Shown: in pieces, positions 25,533-34,850 of the stretch
Numbering within the stretch: position 1 is the first letter of the stretch
Layout of the letters: every line of letters starts with the position of its first letter
The notes under the pieces: model-generated
What the model saw: only the letters and a program-made list of their open reading frames with translations
What the model was told of the DNA's origin: nothing
Database searches by the model: none
Made by a program: the position numbers and the translations under genes
Assembly (NCBI RefSeq): GCF_002291145.1
Contig: NZ_NTGE01000102.1
Coordinates: forward strand, 37,484-101,483
Reading direction: 5' to 3'
DNA length: 64,000 bases
Source of the DNA: Streptomyces sp. SA15
Lineage (GTDB): Bacteria; Actinomycetota; Actinomycetes; Streptomycetales; Streptomycetaceae

Positions 25533-27104
25533 TCAGTCCGCGCGGCGCATGTCGGCGAGCCGCATCTCGTCATTGGTCGCCGAGTCGGGTCGGTAGCGGA
25601 CGTCGGGGGAGAGGGCGAGGATGCCGGTCATGTTGGCCATCACGGCATCCCGTACGACCTCGTCGTTCTGGAGCGCGAACGTCTGCGCGAACGCCTTCTG
25701 CCGCTCCTCGCCGGAGGCGAGCTGCGCCTTGGCTATCGCCGCGTCGAGTTCGCGGGTGCCGTAGCTGCTCTGGGCGCCCTCGCTGCCGTAGATCTGGCCC
25801 ATCGTGAACGCGGCGTCTCCCGCCTGGTTGCCGTGCTGCGCCTGGAGGAGGGTGGGGCCCGCGCCGCGCGGGAAGGGGCGCAGCAGGTACTCGAGCCAGG
25901 CGTTGACGTCGAGCATCCTGATCTCGACCTTCAGCCCGGCCTTGAGCAGGCCGTCCTGCACCACCTCCATCGCCTCGGCGGCCTTCGGGTAGATGCCGTT
26001 GCGGCCGATGATGGTGATCGTGGTGTCGGTCGGGACTCCGTCGGCGCGGGCCTCGGCGACCAACTCCTTGGCGCGCTCGGGGTCGTACGGCCACGGCCGG
26101 ATCCGCGGGTTGTAGCCGGTGACGCCCTTCGACACGAGCTGTCCACTCGGCCGGCCCGCGAAGACCGCCGTGACCAGTCCCTCCCTGTCGACGGCGTAGT
26201 TGATGGCCCGGCGGATCCGGATGTCGTCGAGGGGCGCTTTGGTGGCGTCCATCCGGAGGTAGGAGACCTCGTTGGTGGCGAACTCGACGGCACGGTCGCC
26301 CGCCCCGTCCTCGGGAGCGAGCCCGATCGCGACGTCCGCCTCGTCGTTGGTGACCATGGCCGCGCGAACGCTGCCCTCCGCCCGCCATACGTACTTGGCC
26401 GCGGCGAACTCGGGGGCTTTGCCCCAGTACCCGGGGAAGCGCTTCAGCCGTAGGAACCGCCCCTGGCTCCACTCGTCGATCCGGTACGGCCCGGTACCGA
26501 TCGGCTTGCGAACCCGGGCCCCGGGATCCGTACTCGGCGGCACGATTTCGACGAAGGACAGGCGGAGCGGAAGGATCGGGTCCGGGCTCTCTGTCGAGAC
26601 CTCAAGTGTCGTGTCATTCACGGGCGTTGCGGTGACTTCCGCGTCCGTGAAGATGTAGCCGTCGACGTTGCACTCGATGTCCGAGTCCGTGGCGCGCTCG
26701 ATCGAGAACGCGGCCGCCTCTGCCGTGAACGGAGAACCGTCGTGGAACTTGACCCCCTCGCGGAGCGTGAAGGTCCATGAAGTGGGCGAGGTGCGAGTCC
26801 ACTTGGTGGCCAGGGCCTGTTCCAGCCGTCCGGTGGAGGGATCGCGCTCGGTGAGCGCCTCGGTGATGTTGGCCCGCGTCACGCGACCCGTCGCGGTGAG
26901 CGAGGCGTCACAGGGTTCGAGGGTGGGTGGCTCCTCGGGCAGGACGATGCGCAAGGTGTCCGGGCCTTCGCCGATGGGGTCGGCGCCGGCGACCGAGCAT
27001 GCGGAGACGGCGAGGAGGACGACTGCGGATGTGAACGCGCCCGACGCCCGCAGGCGGCTGCGCCGGGCGAGGGGAGGAGTGTGTCTTAAGCCTGAACCCG
27101 CCAC
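25533..27104 (-). CDS. Oligopeptide-binding lipoprotein (SBP_bac_5 family)
   Basis: A 523-residue extracellular solute-binding lipoprotein. The signal peptide ends at the lipobox VSAC near residue 36. The mature part has the family-5 pattern: LEPCDASLTATGRVTRANI, WTFTLREGVKFHDGSPF, KPIGTGPYRI, IRRAINYAVDRE. It is the first gene of the peptide importer operon. GTG 27104 has GGAGG six bases upstream. Peptides are the likeliest cargo given the neighbouring metallopeptidase; nickel or other oligomers are alternatives in this family. A good promoter lies 84-112 bases upstream. Confidence 0.92.
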   Translation of the reverse strand: MAGSGLRHTPPLARRSRLRASGAFTSAVVLLAVSACSVAGADPIGEGPDTLRIVLPEEPPTLEPCDASLTATGRVTRANITEALTERDPSTGRLEQALATKWTRTSPTSWTFTLREGVKFHDGSPFTAEAAAFSIERATDSDIECNVDGYIFTDAEVTATPVNDTTLEVSTESPDPILPLRLSFVEIVPPSTDPGARVRKPIGTGPYRIDEWSQGRFLRLKRFPGYWGKAPEFAAAKYVWRAEGSVRAAMVTNDEADVAIGLAPEDGAGDRAVEFATNEVSYLRMDATKAPLDDIRIRRAINYAVDREGLVTAVFAGRPSGQLVSKGVTGYNPRIRPWPYDPERAKELVAEARADGVPTDTTITIIGRNGIYPKAAEAMEVVQDGLLKAGLKVEIRMLDVNAWLEYLLRPFPRGAGPTLLQAQHGNQAGDAAFTMGQIYGSEGAQSSYGTRELDAAIAKAQLASGEERQKAFAQTFALQNDEVVRDAVMANMTGILALSPDVRYRPDSATNDEMRLADMRRAD

Positions 27105-27187
27105 TGTGCCTCCGCGCTGGTCGAGGCGATCAAGGATCCTTGTCCATAAGGGAAACCGACGTTTAGATATGTGGACGCCATAGCCAT

Positions 27188-27216
27188 TATTAAGTCGGCG
27201 AGGGTGAACGCGTCAA
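27188..27216 (-). promoter_or_regulatory. Promoter of the peptide importer operon
   Basis: On the minus strand -35 TTGACG (27211-27216) and -10 TTAATA (27188-27193) are spaced by 17 bases. The AT-rich run TTAATAATGG stands out in this GC-rich DNA. The implied 5' UTR is about 77 bases. Confidence 0.55.
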
Positions 27217-27269
27217 GATGTGCGCAGTGGTGGAAGCCGCTGGTGGGGCGCGGCTCGTGGCCGATCGGT

Positions 27270-27301
27270 GAGGCGGCCGCGAGATCCTTCGCGGCCGCCT
27301 C
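27270..27301 (-). terminator. Terminator after the GH30 gene
   Basis: A perfect 13-bp stem, GAGGCGGCCGCGA with its complement, and a 6-base loop, starting ten bases past the stop of the minus-strand GH30 gene. It insulates that gene from the peptide operon promoter just downstream. Confidence 0.88.
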
Positions 27302-27310
27302 GTCCGCTGC

Positions 27311-30300
27311 TCAGCGACGTACGAGTTCGATCTCGTACTTCCTTGTCTGTGCCCCGTCCTCGCTGGTCACGGAGACGACGGCCGAGGCCCGACGGGGATC
27401 GCCGGCCCTGTCGACCGCGACGGTGGCGTAGGGGTCGCGTGCCGTCGCCGTGACCACGGCACGGTTCGGGTCGTCGGTGACGACACGGTAGGTCGTGGTG
27501 TCGGGGTCGAACGGTGCGACAGGGACCCCCGCCACCTCGATCGACGCGGCGGCCGCCTCCGAGGAGAGCCCAGGTGTCCTCGCGAACAACTCGATCTCGC
27601 TCATGGTGATGTAGCCGCCCTGACGGGCGGTCATGACCACGCGCACCCCGGTCGCCGGCCCCGCCTTCAGCGGGACGTCGACCACCGGCGTGCCCCCGGC
27701 CCCGACCGCGATGTCGCCGCTCGCGTCGACCCACGTACCGTCGGCGGCACTTCGCACCTGCACTTTCAGGCTCCCAGGGAAGGACACGTTGGTCCCGTCC
27801 CGGTGGAAGTGCGCCACGACGCGGTTCAGGTCGCGGGCCGCCGGGAGCGTGAAGGTGATCGTGTCGGACGGGTTCTTGGTCCCCGACTTCCAGTTGGACC
27901 AGGCCTTCTCGGACAGGTCGCCGTTGCGCAGGCGTTCCGCGGAGTATCCGTTCTCGGTGAAGGTGGCGGCGACCGAGACGCCGTCGTCGGACGCGATGTT
28001 GGTCTCCACCGGTTCGGTGACCTGCACGCGTACGGCCGCGTCGACCGTGCTGCCGTCGACGACCCGCGCGGTGCCGCGCAGCGTCACGACTCCGGTCGTG
28101 TCGAACGCCCCGTCAGGTGCCGGGTCCCAGGTGACCGGAAGATCGGCCCTGCCGCCGTTCCTGCCGACGCCGACGACCGTGGTCGGCAGCTCCGGCTTGC
28201 CGCCCACGTAGGTCTTGGCGCGGCCGGGGAGGGTCGAGCCGATCGTGTCGATGGTGACGACCGCCTTCGCGGGGAACTCCCGCCCGAGCGAATCGGTCGC
28301 CCGGCCCGTGACCCGTACCGTCCCGGGATCACGCCACTTCCGGTCCGGCGGAAGGTTCCACACCACGGGGAGCGAGCCTCGGGCGCCGTCCCGGAACACC
28401 GGCGTCACCGCCCCCGGCAGCTTCGGCGGCAGGCCGGGGACGGTGAACGCCTCGGCCGGCTCGGTACGCAGCACCGTCTCGTCGGTCACGGTCCAGCGCT
28501 GATTGGCCGCCGAGGTCGGCGTGTACGTCGACACCTTCGCACCGTCCGCCGAGGACTGCCCGCTGACGTCGATCAGGCGGCCGGTGGCGGCGTTGACGAA
28601 CGTCCATGTGCCGTCGCCGGTCGTCGACATGATCCATTGCGCCTCGTCATCGACCCGGCCGCTCTCCGGTTCCTCGAGGACGGCTTGGTTCTCGCGCACC
28701 GCGAGCCGCTTGCCGGTCGTGGCGCTGGTGAGGGAGTAGCGCTCGCGGTTGTCGGTGCCGGATGTCAACTGACGGACGGACCACAGCTGTTCCGCGCTGT
28801 CGGCATCCGTCGTGCGGATGACGACGCCGCTGCCGTCGTCCGAAGGAGCCAACGACTTGCCGCTCTGCGCCCCTTGCAACCGGTAGACGTGGCCGGGCTG
28901 GACGAGGGCGGCGTCCTTCGCCACGCCGCCGACGCCCTCGATCAGGAAGGTGGTGACCGACTTCGCGGGGACGTCGAGCGTGGCCGACCGGTCGGAGACC
29001 CGGACCGGAGTGCCTCGTACGAGGGCGCCGTCGGTGCTTGTGACCACGGGTGTGACGGTGGCCCGCGGTGCGACCCTGCCGAAGCGCGAGAGGTCGAGGG
29101 TCACGGAGCGCGCGGACGTGCCGCCGTTCACGTGCACCACGGTCGCCGCGCGGCCGGACTTCTTCACCGCGGCGACGCTGGACGGGTCGTCGACCTTCGC
29201 GAAGCGATCGCCGGGGCGGATGTGGTGGGTGAAGTTCCGGATGGTGTGGAACTTGGAGTTGGCGCGGATCGGGCAGGTCTCCAGGGTGTCCTCGGCCGTG
29301 CAGTTGAACGGGACGTGGATGCTGCCCCAGTTCTTGCCGGCCGCGGCCTGCGGAACGGAGTCCTCGATCGGCTGCCAGAACACCCAGGCCGAGGGCTCCA
29401 GTTCACGCATGTCGTCGACCATCCGGGTGGCGATCCCGAGCCCCGGCTCCATGCTGGTGAAGTCGGTGCCCGTACCCCAGGTGCCCTCGACCTCGCTCAT
29501 CCAGAGCTTCTTGTCCGCACCCTTGGCGATGTCGCGGGCGCTGGTGCGCATGCTCGTGCCGTAGGTGTGCACGTTGAGCTGGGGGACGGCGGCTCGCGCG
29601 GGGTCGCCGTAGGCGTTCCAGTTCTGCGTGAAGATGCCGGGGTTGGTCTCGTCCATCGCGGAAATCTCGGCGCGGGTCTTCGCCTCTTCGAGCGCCTTGT
29701 CGAGGGCGAGGACCACCTTCTGCTGGAGTTCCGGTCCGGCGTGCGCGCCTTCCTGGCGCCCGCCCGTGGGCCGGCCGTCCGCTCCGAGCTGGGTGCCCCA
29801 GTAGGGCGTGTTGGGCTCGTTGAGCGGCGCGATGGTGTCGAACTTGATGCGGTGCTTCTTCTCCAGCTGCTCGGTCACGCGCACCAGGTAGGTGGCGAAG
29901 TCGTCGACGCGGTCGGCCCGGATCTGGTCGGTACTCGCGTCGAAGCCACCGGAGACGTAACCGCTGACCGTCTGGAACCAGGGCGGCGAGTTGCTGAACG
30001 CCTCCCAGCGGGTGACCTTCTTCTTGATCTGGTCCACCCACCAGCGCTGGCCCGCGTCGGCGTCCCAGTTCCAGTGATCCGGGTTGTTCGGATCCCACCA
30101 CTCCATGTCCTGCCGGGTGGTTCCCTCGGGGGCCTTCCAGAAGCCCTCCATGGTCGCGCCGGCCTTCATGTAGTCCTTGCGGACGTCGGGGGCGTTGCCG
30201 CCGCCGATGTTGTAGCGGGCGATATTGAGGCCGAGACCGTCCTCGCCGAACAGCATGTCGACGAGCTGTCTTCGGATGGGCTCCGGATAACGGCCCGTGG

Positions 30301-30493
30301 CGTTGGCGAACCAGACCAGGCTCGTCCCCCACCCCTCGAACTCCTGCTGCTGGTAGGACGGGTCGATCCGCACCGTGATCGCGCTCCGCGGCGGCGAGTC
30401 CGCGCGGGCGACGGGGGCGGCGACGAGACCTGCGGCGAGCACCAGGGGGATCGTTGGTGCCAACGCCTGGACGAAGCGATGTCGACCGGACAC
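27311..30493 (-). CDS. Secreted multidomain GH30 enzyme, probable endo-beta-1,6-galactanase
   Basis: A 1060-residue secreted enzyme. A Sec signal peptide (about 1-31, ARA cleavage) is followed by a GH30-type (beta/alpha)8 domain with acid/base Glu226 (IAPLNEPNTPYWG) and nucleophile Glu334 (LWMSEVEGTWG). A beta-sandwich, a ricin-like beta-trefoil (about 535-680), two bacterial Ig-like repeats (about 690-870), an F5/8C or CBM32-like domain (about 870-1000) and a cadherin-like tail follow. The EFEGWGTSLVWFA start resembles actinomycete endo-beta-1,6-galactanases. GTG 30493 is chosen because GAAGGGAG lies just upstream; 30523 is the longer option. It would attack beta-1,6 side chains of type II arabinogalactan. 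Confidence 0.87.
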   Translation of the reverse strand: MSGRHRFVQALAPTIPLVLAAGLVAAPVARADSPPRSAITVRIDPSYQQQEFEGWGTSLVWFANATGRYPEPIRRQLVDMLFGEDGLGLNIARYNIGGGNAPDVRKDYMKAGATMEGFWKAPEGTTRQDMEWWDPNNPDHWNWDADAGQRWWVDQIKKKVTRWEAFSNSPPWFQTVSGYVSGGFDASTDQIRADRVDDFATYLVRVTEQLEKKHRIKFDTIAPLNEPNTPYWGTQLGADGRPTGGRQEGAHAGPELQQKVVLALDKALEEAKTRAEISAMDETNPGIFTQNWNAYGDPARAAVPQLNVHTYGTSMRTSARDIAKGADKKLWMSEVEGTWGTGTDFTSMEPGLGIATRMVDDMRELEPSAWVFWQPIEDSVPQAAAGKNWGSIHVPFNCTAEDTLETCPIRANSKFHTIRNFTHHIRPGDRFAKVDDPSSVAAVKKSGRAATVVHVNGGTSARSVTLDLSRFGRVAPRATVTPVVTSTDGALVRGTPVRVSDRSATLDVPAKSVTTFLIEGVGGVAKDAALVQPGHVYRLQGAQSGKSLAPSDDGSGVVIRTTDADSAEQLWSVRQLTSGTDNRERYSLTSATTGKRLAVRENQAVLEEPESGRVDDEAQWIMSTTGDGTWTFVNAATGRLIDVSGQSSADGAKVSTYTPTSAANQRWTVTDETVLRTEPAEAFTVPGLPPKLPGAVTPVFRDGARGSLPVVWNLPPDRKWRDPGTVRVTGRATDSLGREFPAKAVVTIDTIGSTLPGRAKTYVGGKPELPTTVVGVGRNGGRADLPVTWDPAPDGAFDTTGVVTLRGTARVVDGSTVDAAVRVQVTEPVETNIASDDGVSVAATFTENGYSAERLRNGDLSEKAWSNWKSGTKNPSDTITFTLPAARDLNRVVAHFHRDGTNVSFPGSLKVQVRSAADGTWVDASGDIAVGAGGTPVVDVPLKAGPATGVRVVMTARQGGYITMSEIELFARTPGLSSEAAAASIEVAGVPVAPFDPDTTTYRVVTDDPNRAVVTATARDPYATVAVDRAGDPRRASAVVSVTSEDGAQTRKYEIELVRR

Positions 30494-30554
30494 AGAACTC
30501 CCTTCCACAACACGAAGACGCACAGAATCGACCAGAAGTCATCGGGCTCAAGGC

Positions 30555-30583
30555 ATGCTTGATGACGAAAATGAACACGTCAA
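30555..30583 (-). promoter_or_regulatory. Probable promoter of the GH30 gene
   Basis: On the minus strand -35 TTGACG (30578-30583) and -10 AAGCAT (30555-30560) are 17 bases apart. The region is locally AT-rich. The CTTGA/TCAAG ends form a loose inverted repeat around it. No copy of the GTGAACGTTCAC operator was found here. Confidence 0.45.
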
Positions 30584-30672
30584 GACATTGCGCAGACCGT
30601 GGCCCGAAACCGCCCCGTGCTGGTCGGCGGTCATCCAGCGCCCGCATCTCACCTGCGGCAACCACCGGGCCT

Positions 30673-31581
30673 TCAGCTGACGGTGACCACGGGAGCCGCC
30701 GCCTCGCGCATGCGGCGGATCACGCCGCGTACCGCGGGGGACGTCTCGCCCCTGCGGTAGGCGCCCACCAGCCGGGTGGTCGGCCGTACGTCCGCCAGCG
30801 GACGGTAGGCCACCCCCGGTATCCGTACGCGGCGCAACGAGTCCGGCACCAGCGCCACCCCCCGACCGCCGCCCACGAGGGTGAGGGCGGCGATGTAGTC
30901 CCGCACCGGAGGGGCGATCTCCGGGATAAAGCCGCCATGTTCGCCCACCTGGAGGATCTGGTCGCGGCAGCCGTACTCCTCGTCGAAGTACGGCGCCACG
31001 AAGCGCTCCTCCCGCAGCGCGGCGGCCGGCACCGACTCGTGGACGGCCACCGGACCTGCTTCCGGCACCGCGAGGACGACCTCCTCCCTGAGCAGGACGG
31101 TCGCGGTGACCCCGGGCGGGTAGGCGGGCCGCCAGCGCAGGAAGCCGACGTCGATGTCCCCGGCGGCCAGAGCCTCCAGCTGGGCCGGGGTCTCCAGCTC
31201 CCGGACCCCCACGGTCAGGTCGCTGCCCGGGGCCGAACAGCTCGCCAGGATGCCGGTCACGATCCCCGAGAAGGCGGCCGAGGCCACGTACGCGATCTCG
31301 GCGTGCCCCAGCTCCCCGCGTCCGGCCCGACGGCCCACGGCCTCCGCGCGGGAGATCTGGGCGAGCGTGCGCTCGGCCTCCGGCAGGAACAGCCGGCCCG
31401 CCCCGGTCAGCGCCGGGCGGGCCCGCCGCCCGCGGTCGATCAGGCGCACCCCGAGATGCGCCTCCAGCGCCCTGATCTGGGCACTGAGCGCGGAGGGCGC
31501 CAGATGCAGACGGTCCGCCGCCCGCGCGAAGTGCAACTCCTCGGCGACGACGACGAACGAGGCCAGCCAACGCAGTTCCAT
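30673..31581 (-). CDS. LysR-family transcriptional regulator
   Basis: A 302-residue LysR regulator. The N-terminal helix-turn-helix is LRWLASFVVVAEELHFARAA followed by LHLAPSALSAQIRALEAHLG, and the C-terminal effector-binding domain follows (VGVRELETPAQLEALAAGDIDVGFL). ATG 31581 has GGGAGGAG nearby and gives the standard family start. LysR genes are usually divergent from their target, but the next plus-strand gene (SseB-like) begins 350 bases away and is not a usual target. A palindrome at 31611-31624 may be the binding site. The original target may have been lost. Confidence 0.92.
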   Translation of the reverse strand: MELRWLASFVVVAEELHFARAADRLHLAPSALSAQIRALEAHLGVRLIDRGRRARPALTGAGRLFLPEAERTLAQISRAEAVGRRAGRGELGHAEIAYVASAAFSGIVTGILASCSAPGSDLTVGVRELETPAQLEALAAGDIDVGFLRWRPAYPPGVTATVLLREEVVLAVPEAGPVAVHESVPAAALREERFVAPYFDEEYGCRDQILQVGEHGGFIPEIAPPVRDYIAALTLVGGGRGVALVPDSLRRVRIPGVAYRPLADVRPTTRLVGAYRRGETSPAVRGVIRRMREAAAPVVTVS

Positions 31582-31610
31582 CGGCTCCTCCCTCCTGACG
31601 CATACGGTGA

Positions 31611-31624
31611 TGCTAACGATAGCA
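31611..31624. promoter_or_regulatory. Palindromic operator candidate upstream of the LysR gene
   Basis: TGCTAACGATAGCA has perfect 5-base arms and a 4-base spacer, 30 bases upstream of the LysR start. It fits the T-N11-A rule of LysR boxes. Binding and autoregulation are inferred. Confidence 0.5.
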
Positions 31625-31928
31625 ATGAGAGTCGGTTGAGTTCCCCGGCCCCCGCGGCAGAAGATTGCGATCATGGCGGCTGTCCGTGACATGTGAGGAG
31701 CCGATGCCTGATACCCGCTGTTCCCGCCGACCCGAAACGTGCTGCACCCGATGCCGTGGTGGTCGACGACGTTCCCGACGCTGACCTGCACCTGATCCCC
31801 TGAACCGCGTGTGAACTCCTGAATCCCACAGGATTGCTTCGGCCGCGGCCGGGTACGCGAGCAGGACCGCGCCGGGGCGATCTTGTCCCGGGCGGGCCGT
31901 ACGACCGCCGCTACCAGGGGATTCAGCC
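31625..31928 (+). other. Gene-free stretch with a possible gene remnant
   Basis: No intact gene is seen. At 31704 an ATG with AGGAG five bases upstream opens a short frame. In the next frame the segment ending at 31803 reads like ordinary coding sequence (PKRAAPDAVVVDDVPDADLH, then LIP and stop). A frameshifted remnant of a gene once divergent from the LysR gene would explain both, but it matches no family I recognise. Confidence 0.3.
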
Positions 31929-32330
31929 ATGGACACACCCGCTTACGACAACCCCGTCACACCGGCCCGGCGGGCGCTGGACGCGCTGGCCGAGAACACC
32001 GAGGACCAGACGGCGCTGGCCACACTGGCGAGCAGCGAGGTGCTCGTGCCGGTGCCCGACGACGCAGGTCAGGAGGAGGCCGGCGACCCCGGCACGGTGG
32101 CGCTGCCCGTCCTGGAACAGGCGGACGGCGCTCCGGTGGTGCCCGTGTTCACCTCGGAACCGGAGATGGCCGACCTTCTCCCGTACGTCTCCCGCTACCG
32201 CCTGGTGCCGCTGGCCGCGCTCGCCGCGCAGTGGCCGGCGGACGAGCTGTCGCTGACCATCGACGCCAGCTCGGCCCACCCGTTGACGCTCACGTCCGAG
32301 GGGGTCCGCACGCTACTGGCGAGGCCGTAG
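31929..32330 (+). CDS. SseB-like protein
   Basis: A 133-residue cytosolic protein with the SseB N-terminal domain pattern: TLASSEVLVPVPDD near residue 35, then VPVFTSEPEMADLLP, and TIDASSAHPLTL near the end. Such proteins are common in actinomycetes, and their biochemical role is unclear. No signal or membrane segment is present. It is a single gene, convergent with the sulfonate operon, with only 25 bases between the stops and just a weak GGCTC/GAGCC hairpin there. Confidence 0.8.
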   Translation: MDTPAYDNPVTPARRALDALAENTEDQTALATLASSEVLVPVPDDAGQEEAGDPGTVALPVLEQADGAPVVPVFTSEPEMADLLPYVSRYRLVPLAALAAQWPADELSLTIDASSAHPLTLTSEGVRTLLARP

Positions 32331-32355
32331 GGCTCAGCCGGCCTCAGAGCCTGTG

Positions 32356-33747
32356 TCACAGGGCCTTCCCGGGATTGAGGATCCCCCGGGGATCGAACGC
32401 CTGCTTGATCCGCCGCTGGAGCCCGTGGGCGGCGGATCCCAGTTCCTCGGCGACCCACTGCCGCTTGAGCACGCCCACCCCGTGCTCGCCGGTCAGTGTG
32501 CCGCCGAGCCGCAGGGCCAGTGCGAAGATCTCGCCCGCCGCCTCCCACGCGGTCTCCGGCAGCCGGTCCAGGGACGGATCCACCACGATGATCGGGTGCA
32601 GGTTGCCGTCCGCGGCGTGCGCGAGGGTGAACACGGGGACGTTGTGGCGCGCGGAGATCGCCCGGATCTCGCGCACCGCCTCCGCCAGGCGGGAGCGCGG
32701 GACCGCGATGTCCTCGATGAGCGGGCGGCCGAGCCGCTCCAGTGCGGGCAGCGCCAGCCGACGGGCGGCCAGCAGGGCCTCGGCCTCGGCGGGCTCCTCC
32801 GTCGTCTCCACCGTGGTGGCCAGGGGCGCGAGCAGCCGGGCGACCGCCGCCGCCTCGGCCGCCGCGCCCGCGCCGTCGCACTGCACCACCAGCAGCGCCG
32901 CTCCCCGCTCCCGCAGCGCCGGGTCGATGGCGTGCAGCACGGGCCCGTCGACGAGTTCGGCCAGTGCGGGTTCGACCCCGGCCCGGGTGATGGCGTACGC
33001 GCCCTCGGCCGCCGCCTCGAAGGTCGGGAAGTACGCGGCGAGCGTGGCCGTCGCCACCGGCACGGGCCGCAGTCGCAGTGTCGCCGAGGTGATGACCGCG
33101 AGGGTGCCCTCCGAGCCGGTGAGCAGCGCGGTCAGGTCGTAGCCGGTGACGCCCTTGACCGTACGGCGGCCCGTGCGCACCACCGTGCCGTCCGCCAGGA
33201 CCGCCTCCAGCCCCAGCACGCTGTCCCGCGTGACCCCGTACTTCGCGCAGCGCAGTCCGCCCGCGTTGGTCGCGATGTTCCCGCCGATGGTGGACAGGGC
33301 CGCGCTCGCCGGGTCGGGCGCGTAGCGCAGGCCGTACGCTCCCGCCGCCCGGTCCAGCTCGGCGGTGATCACACCGGGTTCCACGACGGCGAGCTGGTCG
33401 TCGGCCGACAACTCGACGACGCGGTTCATCCCGGACAGGTCCAGGATCAGGGAGCCCTCCTGCGCGGTGGCCCCGCCCGACAGACCCGTGCCCGCGCCGC
33501 GCGGCACCACCGGCACGTACAGGGCGTTCGCGTGCCGGAGCGTGACCGTCACGTCCTCCGTCCGCCGGGCGTGCACCACGGCCAGCGGCTCGCCGGCGGG
33601 CCGGGTGCCGGAGCGGTCGGTGGCGTGTGCGGTGAGCACGGCCGGGTCGGTGGTCAGCCGGTCGGGCGGCAGATCGCGGGCGAGCAGGCCGAGGAGCCGG
33701 GCGGACGCGGTCGTCTCCGGGGCGGCGGCAACGGGTTCAGTGGTCAC
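32356..33747 (-). CDS. FAD-linked oxidoreductase (GlcD/D-lactate dehydrogenase type)
   Basis: A 463-residue flavoprotein. The N-terminal PCMH-type FAD domain has VVPRGAGTGLSGGA and STIGGNIATNAGGLRCAKYGVT. The C-terminal domain ends with LTGEHGVGVLKRQW and FDPRGILNPGKAL, as in GlcD and D-2-hydroxyacid dehydrogenases. GTG 33747 overlaps the preceding stop by four bases; a longer start would run through the upstream gene. It is the last gene of the sulfonate operon. It may oxidise a 2-hydroxy acid released by desulfonation, for example glycolate or lactate; that link is inferred from position only. Confidence 0.9.
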   Translation of the reverse strand: MTTEPVAAAPETTASARLLGLLARDLPPDRLTTDPAVLTAHATDRSGTRPAGEPLAVVHARRTEDVTVTLRHANALYVPVVPRGAGTGLSGGATAQEGSLILDLSGMNRVVELSADDQLAVVEPGVITAELDRAAGAYGLRYAPDPASAALSTIGGNIATNAGGLRCAKYGVTRDSVLGLEAVLADGTVVRTGRRTVKGVTGYDLTALLTGSEGTLAVITSATLRLRPVPVATATLAAYFPTFEAAAEGAYAITRAGVEPALAELVDGPVLHAIDPALRERGAALLVVQCDGAGAAAEAAAVARLLAPLATTVETTEEPAEAEALLAARRLALPALERLGRPLIEDIAVPRSRLAEAVREIRAISARHNVPVFTLAHAADGNLHPIIVVDPSLDRLPETAWEAAGEIFALALRLGGTLTGEHGVGVLKRQWVAEELGSAAHGLQRRIKQAFDPRGILNPGKAL

Positions 33748-34850
33748 GGGTTCAGTGCCTTCGATCCGATGGCGAGCAGGGAGATGTCCTCCTGGGGTGC
33801 GTGCACGGGCGCGCACTGGATGTCCCGGAAGTGCCGCTCCAGCGGGTTCCCCCGGGCCAGCCCCGGGTTGCCCAGCAGCCGTACGGCAAGCTCCACCGCC
33901 CGTACGCCGTGCCGGTCGGCCAGCACCCGGGCACCCAGGGCCTGTTCGGGCGTGTACGACGTGTCGCCGGCGTCCAGCTTCACGCAGCCGTCGAACACCA
34001 GCTGCTCGGCGGCCGTGAGCAGCACCTCGATCTCCCCGGCCGTACGCCGGAAGCGCTCCGTACGGGCCACCGGGTGTCCCAGGTTGGCGGGCACGCGCGC
34101 GTGGGCGAAGGTGTGGAAGAACGCCTGCGCGGCGCGGGCGACGCCCAAGTAGAGGGCGGCGAGCGGGAGATGGAGGGCCGCGCCCGCCCGGTTGTCCTGT
34201 TCGGCGGCCGGTCCGTACGGGCCGATGCCGATGACGTGCTCGTACGGCACCTCCACCGCCTGGAACGTCACCTCGTGGCTGCCGCTGGCGCGCAGCCCCA
34301 ACTGGTCCCAGCGGCCCGTGATCTCGATGCCGGGCGAGCCGCCGGGCACCAGGAACGTGCCGACCCGCGGTTCCGGCTCGTCGGTACTCGCCCACACGAG
34401 GAACCAGTCCAGTCCCTCGGCCCCGGTGACGAATCGCTTGGTGCCGCTGACCTCCCAGCCGTCGGCCGTGCGCCGCGCCCGGGTGGCGGGCAGTCCGCCC
34501 CGCGCGGGGGAGCCCAGATCGGGCTCCACGCGCGCGTGGTTGACGAGAACGGGACGCTCGAACGACTCCTTGACCACCCGCGCGTACAGCTCCTCGGGCC
34601 AGTGCGGCTCTGCCGCCTGCCGGGCATGCGCGGTCAGCGTCATCGCCGTGATCAGGGCGACGGACGGGTCGGCCCGGCCCAGCTCGTGCAGGATGCGGGC
34701 GCTCTCCTCGACGCCCGCTTCCCGGCCGCCGTAGCGCTGTCCGATGGTCGCGGTGAGCAGCCCCCTCTCGTGGGCGATCCGGAAGGACTCGGCGGGAAAG
34801 GCCGCCGAACGGTCGTACTCGGCGGCGAGTTCGGCGATGCGCTCGGTCAC
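33744..34850 (-). CDS. Acyl-CoA-dehydrogenase-fold flavin monooxygenase (SfnB/DszC-like)
   Basis: A 368-residue protein of the acyl-CoA dehydrogenase superfamily. LTATIGQRYGG, ELGRADPSVALITAM, GTKRFVTGAEGLDWFLVWA and DQLGLRASGSHEVTF are the usual core motifs. In sulfur operons such proteins (SfnB, DszC relatives) often act as flavin-dependent monooxygenases rather than dehydrogenases. GTG 34850 overlaps the stop of the upstream binding-protein gene, so translation is coupled. It probably oxidises an organosulfur compound using reduced flavin. The exact substrate cannot be read from the sequence. Confidence 0.85.
   Translation of the reverse strand: MTERIAELAAEYDRSAAFPAESFRIAHERGLLTATIGQRYGGREAGVEESARILHELGRADPSVALITAMTLTAHARQAAEPHWPEELYARVVKESFERPVLVNHARVEPDLGSPARGGLPATRARRTADGWEVSGTKRFVTGAEGLDWFLVWASTDEPEPRVGTFLVPGGSPGIEITGRWDQLGLRASGSHEVTFQAVEVPYEHVIGIGPYGPAAEQDNRAGAALHLPLAALYLGVARAAQAFFHTFAHARVPANLGHPVARTERFRRTAGEIEVLLTAAEQLVFDGCVKLDAGDTSYTPEQALGARVLADRHGVRAVELAVRLLGNPGLARGNPLERHFRDIQCAPVHAPQEDISLLAIGSKALNP

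Noticed and set aside
32331..32362. Strong terminator between the SseB-like gene and the sulfonate operon
   Set aside because: Only a 5-bp GGCTC/GAGCC stem with an 11-base loop is present; CCTGTGTCACAGG nearby lies partly inside the coding region.
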